Shown piece after piece: positions 6,869-14,406 of a DNA stretch of 23,324 nt. Made by a program: the position numbers and the translations under genes. This DNA is from Spirochaetota bacterium (lineage in GTDB: Bacteria; Spirochaetota; Leptospiria; Turneriellales; Turneriellaceae). Numbering within the stretch: position 1 is the stretch's first letter; each line of letters starts with the position of its first letter. Below the pieces are notes generated by a model. That model saw nothing but the letters and a program-made list of their open reading frames with translations. It had not been told where the DNA came from and did no database searches. The stretch covers positions 1-23,324 of the forward strand of contig CAUJII010000251.1 of assembly GCA_963205035.1 (NCBI GenBank). Direction: 5' to 3'.

Positions 6869-8218
6869 ATGCATAAACTCCACCACTTCATGATTTTTGC
6901 TGTCTTCATCTTTCTCTCATACGGCTCGAAGGTTGATGCTTACCGCGTTGTCTTAGACCCGGGGCATGGGGGTCGGGATTTAGTTCCTTACACTCTCTAC
7001 GGAGACAAGTTCGATAGGCGGCTTGGCACCTATCTTGACCACTTTCGAGAGGGTGCACGCTACAAAGGCGTGTGGGAGTTTGAAGTGATGTACGACATTG
7101 CTCAAAAGGCGAAGGTGCTTTTGGACCTCACACAAACGAGCGAAGGAAAAGCAAAGTTCCGAAAGATTCTTGCAAAATACGGCAAAGCGCCTCAAGAAGT
7201 GCCGGCGATTGAAGCCTTCCTCTCGAGGCCTCCTGGGTATTTTGAAAACTACGATGCGATAAAAGACGATCCGAATGCGCCGTTTAGGTTGTATGACTAC
7301 CCCGATATGAAGACGGGCGAAATTCAGCCTGGTACAATCAGCCGCATCAACGCGCTCGAGCCCGAGCTTGTGATTACACTCCACCTCACGCACACCGAGT
7401 CGCCGAAGAATGGCGCGATGGCAACTGTCATTACGCCGGGATACAAGACCTACCGTATCGCTCAGAATTACGTCCATGCGAATGCAAGCGAGCGAAAAAA
7501 AATCCGAGCGCGTTTCGATAGGAGCGCGTGGCGTCGCTGGTTTGTTTCGGATGGTCGCTACAAGACGTTCCCGAGTTTTATGGCCGACGCGTTTATTTAT
7601 TATATAGGATTTTGGTCTTTGCCCGACGGTCTGCGGACGGACTATAAGCGCTTCCGTGGGTATCGGCATAATTTGGTCTCGTGGCCTTATGCTGATTCGG
7701 ATGCAACTGTTGAATCGCTTTATGGCGAGGAGGGCGAGAGGTATGCAACAACGCTCGCCGCTTTTTCTCCCAAGGGGCCATTTTGGGAAAGAGAAAAAGG
7801 GCAGGCTGAAGATTGGCGGCGTGAAGGCGGCCCGGAGGGCTTTGGCGGGGACAACCACTTTGCCGGCATGGAAATTCTGCGCTACACCCGTAAAGCCTTC
7901 GTTGTCAATGGGGTCGATACGCCTTCGACAGCACCAAAAATTTTGCATCCTTATATATCCACATGGGCAGTCCCCACGTACGTCAACGCAGTCGCGGCCT
8001 TTTTGGAACTTGCGCATACGACCTCTAAACGCGACTATCTGCGCATGGCGAAGTACCGCCACATCTACGCGGAAGCCGTCGCTGTTTCGACGTACTCTCT
8101 CCTTTATGGGTTGGATCAAAGGAGTGCGAAAAATTTTCCGAAAGGGAAGGCGCTCAACTTGGCGCGGTATGAAAATCTTGATGGCGGCAACTATTTCAAG
8201 AGAGTGCACAAGAATTAG
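6869..8218 (+). CDS. N-acetylmuramoyl-L-alanine amidase (Amidase_3 type), divergent
   Basis: Probable zinc amidase that cleaves the stem peptide from muramic acid in the cell wall. From the ATG at 6869, preferred because GAGG lies just upstream, it is 449 residues with a signal peptide (about 1-24) ending KVDA. The strand VVLDPGHGGRD supplies His33; the second ligand is probably the Glu in GVWEFEVMYDIAQKAKVLL; LVITLHLTHT supplies the second His; and AAFLELAHTTSKRDYL matches the region of the catalytic Glu. Several long insertions separate these motifs, so the enzyme is about twice the size of a bare catalytic domain. An ATG at 6836 is possible but lacks a ribosome binding site. Confidence 0.8.
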   Translation: MHKLHHFMIFAVFIFLSYGSKVDAYRVVLDPGHGGRDLVPYTLYGDKFDRRLGTYLDHFREGARYKGVWEFEVMYDIAQKAKVLLDLTQTSEGKAKFRKILAKYGKAPQEVPAIEAFLSRPPGYFENYDAIKDDPNAPFRLYDYPDMKTGEIQPGTISRINALEPELVITLHLTHTESPKNGAMATVITPGYKTYRIAQNYVHANASERKKIRARFDRSAWRRWFVSDGRYKTFPSFMADAFIYYIGFWSLPDGLRTDYKRFRGYRHNLVSWPYADSDATVESLYGEEGERYATTLAAFSPKGPFWEREKGQAEDWRREGGPEGFGGDNHFAGMEILRYTRKAFVVNGVDTPSTAPKILHPYISTWAVPTYVNAVAAFLELAHTTSKRDYLRMAKYRHIYAEAVAVSTYSLLYGLDQRSAKNFPKGKALNLARYENLDGGNYFKRVHKN

Positions 8219-8248
8219 CGAGGCACCTGCGCGACTAGCTATTCACAA

Positions 8249-8260
8249 ATTGTCGACAAT
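8249..8260. promoter_or_regulatory. palindromic operator, distal copy (ATTGTCGACAAT)
   Basis: Perfect 12-bp inverted repeat ATTGTCGACAAT in the 108-base gap between the amidase gene and gntR. An identical copy lies 52 bases further on, about five helical turns. Short palindromes of this kind are typical binding sites for FadR-subfamily GntR regulators, and the gene directly downstream encodes one. Confidence 0.75.
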
Positions 8261-8300
8261 CCGGCGGCTATTTATCGCTTTTCACCCTATTTTAGCTTTT

Positions 8301-8312
8301 ATTGTCGACAAT
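8301..8312. promoter_or_regulatory. palindromic operator, proximal copy (ATTGTCGACAAT)
   Basis: Second perfect copy of the 12-bp palindrome, ending 14 bases before the gntR start codon, where a bound repressor would block initiation. The 52-base spacing puts both sites on the same face of the helix, which suits cooperative binding or a small loop. Confidence 0.78.
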
Positions 8313-8321
8313 TAGTTAGTC
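8313..8321 (-). repeat. GACTAACTA, nine-base match to the recurrent 10-mer
   Basis: Reads GACTAACTAA on the minus strand (last base differs from the consensus T). It directly abuts the proximal operator and ends 5 bases before the gntR start codon. Confidence 0.4.
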
Positions 8322-8326
8322 ATAAA

Positions 8327-9019
8327 ATGCCGACACTCCTCGACAAGCCCCCTGTCACCGCTGCGGAAAAAACGTACCTGCAGCTACGCCGCGCGATTGT
8401 CGAGGGACAAATCCCGCCCGCCGCAAAGCTCAGCGAAGCCGATCTTGCTGAAACCTACGACGTCAGCCGCGCCGTTATCCGCGAAGCCGTGGGGCGGCTC
8501 GAAGGTATCCGCTTGGTCGAACGCACTGCAAACGTGGGTGCGCGTGTCGTCGCGTTGAGCCTCGAGGCTTTGGCGGAATTATACCAGGTACGCGAGGCGC
8601 TCGAAGGCATGGCGGCGCGTCTGGCTGCGCTGACGATGGATGAGCGTGAAGTAGAAGATCTCCACCGTCTCTTGGTGCACCACAGGCATTCCATCAAGGA
8701 CAGCGAAACGTACTACCAAGAAGACGGTGACGTCGACTTCCATTACCGCATTTTACAGGGGAGTAAAAATAAGCACCTCATAGCGCTTCTTATGGGGAGC
8801 ATCTACCACGCGACACGGATGTACCGCGTACAGTTAGGCATGGCCGGGCCACGCATCGCACGCGCCTTCGACGAGCACCACCACATCGTCGATGCGATTG
8901 CGCACCGCGACGCCGAGCTCGCAGAAATGCTCATGAGACGACACATCCAACACACACGGCAAGAAATTGAAAGTAAATTATTAGCGCAAAGCACGGCATC
9001 AAAAGCCAAACTCGCGTAA
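8327..9019 (+). CDS. GntR-family (FadR/FCD) transcriptional regulator of acnD
   Basis: 230 residues. The N-terminal winged helix (about 14-80) contains KLSEADLAETYDVSRAVIREAVGRLEGIRLV, the GntR signature. The C-terminal all-helical FCD domain has the spaced acid/histidine set expected for its metal site: DFHYRIL, HHHIVDAIAHRD and RRHIQHTRQEI. The ligand is unknown; an organic acid of the methylcitrate or citrate cycle is likely because the next gene, 20 bases downstream, is acnD. Two identical palindromes upstream of its own start suggest that it autoregulates the gntR-acnD operon. Confidence 0.92.
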   Translation: MPTLLDKPPVTAAEKTYLQLRRAIVEGQIPPAAKLSEADLAETYDVSRAVIREAVGRLEGIRLVERTANVGARVVALSLEALAELYQVREALEGMAARLAALTMDEREVEDLHRLLVHHRHSIKDSETYYQEDGDVDFHYRILQGSKNKHLIALLMGSIYHATRMYRVQLGMAGPRIARAFDEHHHIVDAIAHRDAELAEMLMRRHIQHTRQEIESKLLAQSTASKAKLA

Positions 9020-9039
9020 AACAAGAATCAGGAGAGACA

Positions 9040-11634
9040 ATGAACACAAAGCACAGAAAAAAATTACCCGGAGTCGACATCGATTATTTCGATGCGGAAG
9101 AAGCGGTCAACGCAATCGAACCCGGCGCGTGGAAAAGGCTCTCTTACACGGCGCGTCTCTTCGCCGAAAATTTGGTACGTAAAGCCGAGCCAGAAAATTT
9201 GAACGAATATTTAGGGCAGCTCATCTATAACAAGCGCGATTTGGATTTCCCTTGGTACCCAGCACGCGTTGTCTGCCACGATATTTTGGGGCAGACGGCT
9301 CTCGTGGATTTAGCGGGGCTTCGTGAAGCGATTCACAAGCGAGGCGGCGATGCTTCAAAAATAAATCCCGTGGTGCAAACGCAGCTCATCGTCGACCACT
9401 CACTCGCCGTCGAACACGCAGGATTTGAGAAAGGCGCGTTTGAAAAAAACCGTGCGATTGAAGACCGCCGGAACGACGACCGCTTTCACTTCATCAACTG
9501 GACGAAAGAAGCGTTCGAGAACGTTGACGTCATTCCGCCCGGTAACGGCATCATGCACCAAATTAATCTCGAGAAAATGTCGCCCGTGGTGCACGCGGAA
9601 AATGGCGTGGCGTTCTTAGACACAATGGTCGGTACAGATAGCCACACACCGCACGTCGATTCTTTGGGGGTGCTCGCAGTCGGTGTCGGCGGCCTCGAAG
9701 CGGAAGCCGTGATGTTGGGACATCCCTCTTTTCTAAGACTACCCGACATCATCGGTGTCGAGCTCCAGGGTAAGCCGCAAGCCGGTATTACAGCTACTGA
9801 CATTGTTCTCTCGCTCACGGAGTTCTTGCGCAAAGAGAAAGTCGTCTCCGCACACATCGAATTTTTTGGCGAAGGGATTAAGCACCTGACGATTGGCGAC
9901 CGCGCGACGATTACGAACATGACTCCGGAATATGGCGCGACTGCGGCGATGTTTTTCATCGACGACCAGACGCTCGACTATCTGCGCCTCACGGGCCGCA
10001 GCGACGAAAACGTAAAGCTCGTCGAAGCGTACGCTAAAGCCGCCGGACTTTGGGCTGACTCGCTTTCTGCTGTCGAATACGAACGCGTGTTGCAGTTTAA
10101 TCTTTCAAGCGTTGTCCGCACGATGGCGGGGCCGTCGAATCCGCACAAACGTGTTAGTACGGCAGACCTCAAAGAAAAAGGGATTGCAGGCGCGTGGAAA
10201 GAGGAAACAGGACTCATGCCCGATGGCGCGGTCATCATCGCGGCGATTACAAGCTGCACGAACACCTCGAATCCGCGAAATGTTATCTCTGCTGCGCTCT
10301 TGGCGCGCAACGCCAACGCAAAAGGGCTCAAGCGCAGGCCGTGGGTCAAGTCGTCTTTAGCGCCGGGTTCTAAGGCGGTCGAACTTTATTTAGAGGAAGC
10401 AAAGCTCCTGCAAGAATTGCAAACCCTGGGGTTTGGTATTGTAGGGTTTGCCTGCACGACGTGCAACGGAATGAGTGGGGCACTCGATCCAAAAATCCAA
10501 AAAGAGATTATCGACCGCGACCTTTATGTTACCGCCGTCTTATCGGGCAACCGTAACTTCGACGGGCGCATTCATCCCTACGCAAAGCAAGCGTTCTTAG
10601 CTTCGCCTGCTCTCGTCGTGGCTTATGCGGTCGCAGGCACCGTGCGCCTCGACATTGAAAAAGATCCGTTGGGTCACGACGACAAGGGTGCACCCGTCTA
10701 CCTCAAGGACATCTGGCCTACAGACGCGGAGATTGATAAGATTGTCGAAGAAAGCGTCAAGCCGGAGATGTTCCGTAAGGTGTATGATCCGATGTTTGCA
10801 AAACGTGCCGCGAGCGCAAAGAAAGTCAATCCCCTTTACGATTGGCGGCCGCAATCGACGTACATTCGCTGCCCTCCTTATTGGGAAGGTGCGTTGGCAA
10901 AAAAGCCGCAGCTAAGAAACTTGCGCCCGCTCGCTCTCTTGGGCGATAACATCACGACCGACCATCTTTCGCCTTCGAACGCGATTTTGAAAAAAAGTGC
11001 CGCTGGTGAATACTTGGCGAAGATGGGACTTCCCGAAGAAGACTTTAATTCATACGCGACGCACAGAGGCGACCACCTCACCGCGCAGCGTGCGACTTTT
11101 GCAAACCCGAAGCTATTCAACGAAATGGTCTTGGACGACGCAGGGGCAGTGAAGCAAGGCTCTCTCGCACGCGTAGAACCCGAAGGAAAAGTCATGCGCA
11201 TGTGGGAGGCGATTGAAACGTACATGGGCCGCGAACAACCACTCATCATTGTCGCGGGCGCCGACTATGGGCAAGGCTCGTCCCGCGACTGGGCGGCAAA
11301 GGGCGTGCGTCTTGCAGGCGTTGAAGTCATCGCAGCAGAAGGTTTTGAACGCATCCACAGAACGAACCTTGTGGGTATGGGAGTACTCCCCCTCGAGTTT
11401 AAGTCGGGTACAAACCGCAAGACGCTTCAACTCGACGGCACAGAAATTTATTCTGTCGAAGGTAGCATTGCGCCGCGTGCGGACCTAACTTTGGTGGTTG
11501 AGAGAAAGTCTGGCGAAGTTCTCAAAGTGCCGATGACGTGCCGCCTCGATACGGCCGCCGATGTCGCGATTTACGAAGCAGGGGGAATACTCCCACGTTT
11601 CGTCGACGACTTTTTCGCTACCGAAACAAAGTAA
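9040..11634 (+). CDS. acnD: Fe/S-dependent 2-methylcitrate dehydratase / aconitase
   Basis: 864 residues, the usual length for AcnD, and the AcnD-type sequence runs from the N-terminus (MNTKHRKKLPG, then LDFPWYPARVVCHDILGQTA and PPGNGIMHQINLEKMSP). Iron-sulfur cluster ligands are Cys406 (ITSCTNTSNP) and Cys472/Cys475 (GFACTTCNGMSGALD). In the 2-methylcitrate cycle AcnD dehydrates 2-methylcitrate to a 2-methylaconitate isomer that PrpF then isomerises; the family also has aconitase activity. No prpB, prpC or prpF is next to it, so it may serve as a general aconitase here or depend on partners elsewhere. AGGAGA lies just before the ATG, one of the few strong ribosome binding sites in the window. 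Confidence 0.92.
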   Translation: MNTKHRKKLPGVDIDYFDAEEAVNAIEPGAWKRLSYTARLFAENLVRKAEPENLNEYLGQLIYNKRDLDFPWYPARVVCHDILGQTALVDLAGLREAIHKRGGDASKINPVVQTQLIVDHSLAVEHAGFEKGAFEKNRAIEDRRNDDRFHFINWTKEAFENVDVIPPGNGIMHQINLEKMSPVVHAENGVAFLDTMVGTDSHTPHVDSLGVLAVGVGGLEAEAVMLGHPSFLRLPDIIGVELQGKPQAGITATDIVLSLTEFLRKEKVVSAHIEFFGEGIKHLTIGDRATITNMTPEYGATAAMFFIDDQTLDYLRLTGRSDENVKLVEAYAKAAGLWADSLSAVEYERVLQFNLSSVVRTMAGPSNPHKRVSTADLKEKGIAGAWKEETGLMPDGAVIIAAITSCTNTSNPRNVISAALLARNANAKGLKRRPWVKSSLAPGSKAVELYLEEAKLLQELQTLGFGIVGFACTTCNGMSGALDPKIQKEIIDRDLYVTAVLSGNRNFDGRIHPYAKQAFLASPALVVAYAVAGTVRLDIEKDPLGHDDKGAPVYLKDIWPTDAEIDKIVEESVKPEMFRKVYDPMFAKRAASAKKVNPLYDWRPQSTYIRCPPYWEGALAKKPQLRNLRPLALLGDNITTDHLSPSNAILKKSAAGEYLAKMGLPEEDFNSYATHRGDHLTAQRATFANPKLFNEMVLDDAGAVKQGSLARVEPEGKVMRMWEAIETYMGREQPLIIVAGADYGQGSSRDWAAKGVRLAGVEVIAAEGFERIHRTNLVGMGVLPLEFKSGTNRKTLQLDGTEIYSVEGSIAPRADLTLVVERKSGEVLKVPMTCRLDTAADVAIYEAGGILPRFVDDFFATETK

Positions 11635-11674
11635 AATTGTGTTTCGCCTCTGTAGCATTTGACGAGCGTGGCTC

Positions 11675-12154
11675 ATGGTAAAGAAGGTGGCAATCGTCAT
11701 GGGCTCCGCATCCGACTGGAAGGTGATGCGGCCCGCGCTCGACGTGCTCCAAGAGTTGGGCGTCGACGCGCACGCGGAGGTTGTCTCGGCACACCGCACG
11801 CCAGACAAGATGTTTGAGTTTGCGAAGAATGCGAAGTCTGTGGGATTTCAAGTCGTCATCGCGGGCGCCGGCGGCGCCGCGCATTTACCTGGAATGATCG
11901 CTTCGCTCACAACACTCCCCGTGATTGGGGTGCCCGTCAAGTCTTCGCAATCGATCGACGGATGGGATAGCATCCTTTCGATTTTACAAATGCCTGCGGG
12001 AATTCCCGTCGCGACGGTTGCGCTCGACAATGCTAAGAATGCAGGCATTCTTGCCGCACAAATTCTGGCGCTCTCGGATAGCGAACTCTCCGCACGCCTT
12101 GAGGTATTTCGTAAGGCTCTCCAAGAAAAGGTCCTGGAGAGCCGGCTCGACTAA
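11675..12154 (+). CDS. purE: N5-carboxyaminoimidazole ribonucleotide mutase
   Basis: 159 residues. Converts N5-CAIR to CAIR in de novo purine synthesis. Motifs in order: VAIVMGSASDW, VVSAHRTPD with catalytic His40, AGAGGAAHLPGM, and DGWDSILSILQMPAGIPVATVALDNAKNAGILAAQIL. The last segment is of the bacterial class I kind, which works with PurK, rather than the class II AIR carboxylase reported from Treponema; purK is not in the window. It follows acnD by 40 bases and may be read through from it, though the functions are unrelated. Its stop codon lies inside a GACTAACTAT repeat, and it converges on the transglycosylase gene. Confidence 0.95.
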   Translation: MVKKVAIVMGSASDWKVMRPALDVLQELGVDAHAEVVSAHRTPDKMFEFAKNAKSVGFQVVIAGAGGAAHLPGMIASLTTLPVIGVPVKSSQSIDGWDSILSILQMPAGIPVATVALDNAKNAGILAAQILALSDSELSARLEVFRKALQEKVLESRLD

Positions 12155-12158
12155 CTAT
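12149..12158 (+). repeat. GACTAACTAT repeat, copy 2
   Basis: Exact copy that supplies the purE stop codon (Asp GAC, then TAA) and reaches the final base of the convergent transglycosylase gene. Confidence 0.6.
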
Positions 12159-12847
12159 TACGGTTGAAGCGCGGCGATTTCAAAACGCTGCGTCCGGCCC
12201 TCGGTGCGAAACGTCAGGAAGCGGTCATGCGCTTTCATGACATTCGTGTAATACGCTTGAACTCCGCCCCATTTGCGAACGGCACCCGGGCCTGCGTTAT
12301 ACGCAAGAAGCGCTTTTTCCACACTCCCCATCTCGCGGATCATGTCGTTGAGGTAGCGGACCCCCAACTTGATGTTTGTTTCGGCGTCGATGAGCTCGCT
12401 ATCTGCCAAGCGACGGCCCTTAAGGAGCGCAGCGGTTGCCGGCATGAGCTGCATAAAGCCCCGAGCTCCCACTTTGGAACGTGCTTTGCGATTAAACTCG
12501 CTCTCTACTTGGATGACTCCCATCAGAAGCGCTGCCGGGTCATATTTGGCCGCGTCTGTCGCATAGCCTAACTTTAGATTGAGCGATTCGCGGTATATGG
12601 TGCGCGAGAGTTTGACCAAGTTGTTATTCGCGCGACCGGGAAAATGGTCGGTGACGTACGTGAAGACCCAATTTTCCGTTTCTTGTTGCTGCCACTTTGG
12701 GTACGCATTGAAGAGAGTGGCCGAGAGCGCAATCGACGCGAAACTCGCAAAAAAGAGCGTCGGCCGTTTTACAAACCGGATTGGTTTTTTATGTTGGGTA
12801 GAAGATGGAGCGCTTTTTTTAGAAGCGGTTGTTTTTGTACTTTTCAT
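12158..12847 (-). CDS. lytic transglycosylase, SLT domain, membrane-anchored
   Basis: 229 residues from the ATG at 12847, chosen because AGGGGGA lies 4 bases upstream; a frame start at 12889 would lie inside a hairpin. A basic N-terminus (KKPIRFVKRP) precedes one membrane span (about 30-48) that anchors it at the periplasmic face. The SLT domain begins near residue 100: GVIQVESEFNRKARS holds the catalytic Glu115, followed by GARGFMQLMP, NIKLGVRYL and LLAYNAGPGAV. It cleaves the glycan strand with formation of 1,6-anhydromuramic acid. Convergent with purE; the leader carries two tandem hairpins. Confidence 0.92.
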   Translation of the reverse strand: MKSTKTTASKKSAPSSTQHKKPIRFVKRPTLFFASFASIALSATLFNAYPKWQQQETENWVFTYVTDHFPGRANNNLVKLSRTIYRESLNLKLGYATDAAKYDPAALLMGVIQVESEFNRKARSKVGARGFMQLMPATAALLKGRRLADSELIDAETNIKLGVRYLNDMIREMGSVEKALLAYNAGPGAVRKWGGVQAYYTNVMKAHDRFLTFRTEGRTQRFEIAALQP

Positions 12848-12857
12848 AAATCCCCCT

Positions 12858-12897
12858 ATTTCGGTTTCCCGAAATCCGTTGTTGTGCATCGCACAAC
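12858..12897 (-). promoter_or_regulatory. tandem hairpins in the leader of the transglycosylase gene
   Basis: On the minus strand, GTTGTGC-GAT-GCACAAC (12897-12881) is followed 5 bases later by ATTTCGG-GAAA-CCGAAAT (12875-12858). Both have perfect 7-bp stems, and the second has a GNRA-type GAAA loop. The second stem ends directly before the AGGGGGA ribosome binding site. The arrangement suits a 5' RNA element affecting translation or mRNA stability; no known class is recognised. Confidence 0.65.
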
Positions 12898-12959
12898 GAA
12901 ACCTGTGTTAATTCTTTGTGCGGCGCGTCAAGCAGAATTCACTTTTCCGATGCCCGCGA

Positions 12960-12969
12960 ATAGTTAGTC
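12960..12969 (-). repeat. GACTAACTAT repeat, copy 3
   Basis: Exact minus-strand copy in the 169-base divergent region between the transglycosylase and the enoyl-reductase-like gene. Confidence 0.6.
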
Positions 12970-13016
12970 GAAACGTTTTCTTCTTTTCAAACCAAACCCT
13001 GAGTTTTGGCTTGCGC

Positions 13017-14177
13017 ATGGCAGCAAAAGAGTTGGATATCGTCGTTTTTGGAGCGACAGGGTTCACGGGCCGTCTGGTCTGCGAGTACCTTCATGCGCAG
13101 AAAATCCCGCGTTGGGCGATGGCCGGGCGCAATATGGAAAAACTAAACGCCGTTGCGAAAGAATTAGGTGTCGATAGCTCAGTCCCTCTCATCCAAGCGG
13201 ATTCAGAAGATACGGAAAGCTTGAAGTCGCTCTGCAAAAGAACGGCTGTGGTAATTACCACAGTGGGCCCATACCAGCGTTACGGCGCACCGCTCGTTGA
13301 GGCATGCGTCGATTCAGGGACCGACTACGTCGACCTTTGTGGCGAACCGAACTTCATCCGCGACATGATAGACAAGCACGAGAAAGTCGCGCAAACGACC
13401 GGTGCACGGATTGTGTTTTCCGCCGGGTTTGACTCGATCCCATTCGATTTAGGAGTGTGGTTCTTGCAAGACGAGGCAATCCGCCGCTTTGGAAAACCAT
13501 TGGAACGCGTCAAAGGCCGCGTGTGTGGAATGCAAGGCGGCGCGTCGGGCGGCACGCTCGCGAGCATGCGCGCTGTGATCACCGCTGGCATCAAGAGCCC
13601 TTCTGTTTTGAAGCTCTTAAACGACCCGTTTGCTCTGACGCCGGGCTTCATTGGCCCACACCAGCCGGCGGGACTCATGCCGCTTTATGACAAGAAGTGC
13701 AACTCGTGGGTAATACCCTTCGTCATGGCTCCCATCAACACAAAGAATGTTCACAGAACAAATTTCCTATTGAGGCACCGCTATGGTATCGATTTTACGT
13801 ACGAAGAGATGATGTGCACGTCGCTGCAAAGTGCGGCCGGGATGGTTATCGGGGCTGCGTCTAAGTTCAATCCGTTTGGCATCAAAGGACTCGGCACGGG
13901 CAAAGCCGCCTCGACAACGCCGCAGCAAGAGGGCTTTTACGACCTGCTATTCTTGGGTGAAGGTGTGGACGGCCATGTGTTGGATGTCTCTGTGAAAGGC
14001 GATGGCGACCCGGGTTATGGCTCGACGAGCAAAATGATTTCACAAAGCGCTCTTACACTCCTTGAAACAAAATCTCCCGGTGGAGTATTTACCCCCGGCG
14101 GCCTCATGGCGAAGCCTCTCTTAGACCGCTTGCAAAAATTTGCAGGATTGACTTTCTCGGTAGTGACTCCTGCTTAG
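13017..14177 (+). CDS. saccharopine dehydrogenase-like NAD(P)-binding protein (trans-acting enoyl reductase family)
   Basis: 386 residues from the ATG at 13017; in-frame codons upstream are low in conserved features. The Rossmann start LDIVVFGATGFTGRLVCEYL is followed by AMAGRN, VVITTVGPYQRYGAPLVEAC and DYVDLCGEPNF, which together match the family that includes mycobacterial trans-acting enoyl reductases and eukaryotic saccharopine dehydrogenase-like oxidoreductases. It probably reduces a lipid or acyl substrate with NADPH; there is no lysine-pathway context that would favour true saccharopine dehydrogenase. yidD starts 1 base after its stop, so the two are co-translated. An 18-bp perfect palindrome lies inside the gene at 13246-13263. 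Confidence 0.85.
   Translation: MAAKELDIVVFGATGFTGRLVCEYLHAQKIPRWAMAGRNMEKLNAVAKELGVDSSVPLIQADSEDTESLKSLCKRTAVVITTVGPYQRYGAPLVEACVDSGTDYVDLCGEPNFIRDMIDKHEKVAQTTGARIVFSAGFDSIPFDLGVWFLQDEAIRRFGKPLERVKGRVCGMQGGASGGTLASMRAVITAGIKSPSVLKLLNDPFALTPGFIGPHQPAGLMPLYDKKCNSWVIPFVMAPINTKNVHRTNFLLRHRYGIDFTYEEMMCTSLQSAAGMVIGAASKFNPFGIKGLGTGKAASTTPQQEGFYDLLFLGEGVDGHVLDVSVKGDGDPGYGSTSKMISQSALTLLETKSPGGVFTPGGLMAKPLLDRLQKFAGLTFSVVTPA
13246..13263. repeat. 18-bp perfect palindrome within a coding region
   Basis: CTGTGGTAATTACCACAG is its own reverse complement and encodes part of AVVITTV. A near-identical 16-mer, TGTGGTAACTACCACA, occurs at 16873-16888 in the acyltransferase gene (15 of 16 bases identical over the shared core). 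Confidence 0.45.
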
Positions 14178-14178
14178 A

Positions 14179-14406
14179 ATGCGGCACCTCTTCATCTTTT
14201 TAATACGCGTCTACCAACACACCTTCGCCGCAATTTTGGGCGGGCAGTGCCGCTTTCATCCCTCGTGCTCGAATTACGCCATCGAAGCGTACGAAAAACT
14301 CTCTCTTTGGCGAGCGACGTACTTAACGGTGTGGCGCATTTTAAGATGCCAACCCTATTCAAAAGGCGGATACGATCCCGTTCCGGAACCTAAAGAACAT
14401 CTTTGA
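14179..14406 (+). CDS. yidD: membrane protein insertion efficiency factor
   Basis: 75 residues with the whole YidD signature: the N-terminal amphipathic/hydrophobic helix FIFLIRVYQH, then CRFHPSCSNYAIEAYEKL, then LRCQPYSKGGYDPVP with its conserved cysteines. It helps YidC insert inner-membrane proteins. In most bacteria it sits between rnpA and yidC; here it is 11 kb from rpmH-rnpA, 1 base behind an oxidoreductase gene. Its last 17 bases overlap the end of the MFS gene on the other strand. Confidence 0.94.
   Translation: MRHLFIFLIRVYQHTFAAILGGQCRFHPSCSNYAIEAYEKLSLWRATYLTVWRILRCQPYSKGGYDPVPEPKEHL

Noticed and set aside
6980..8209. Long open frame of about 400 codons on the minus strand
   Set aside because: It lies fully antisense to the amidase gene, whose motifs are convincing; the antisense protein is rich in Arg, Phe and His and shows no domain.
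8234..8243. GACTAGCTAT and, at 15653-15662 on the minus strand, GAGTAACTAT as further copies of the repeat
   Set aside because: Each has one mismatch; one or two such matches are expected by chance in this window, so they were not counted.
11380..11393. GGGAGTACTCCC palindrome in acnD and similar GGAGTAACTCC words elsewhere
   Set aside because: Short, inside coding sequence and not part of a consistent longer motif; likely chance.
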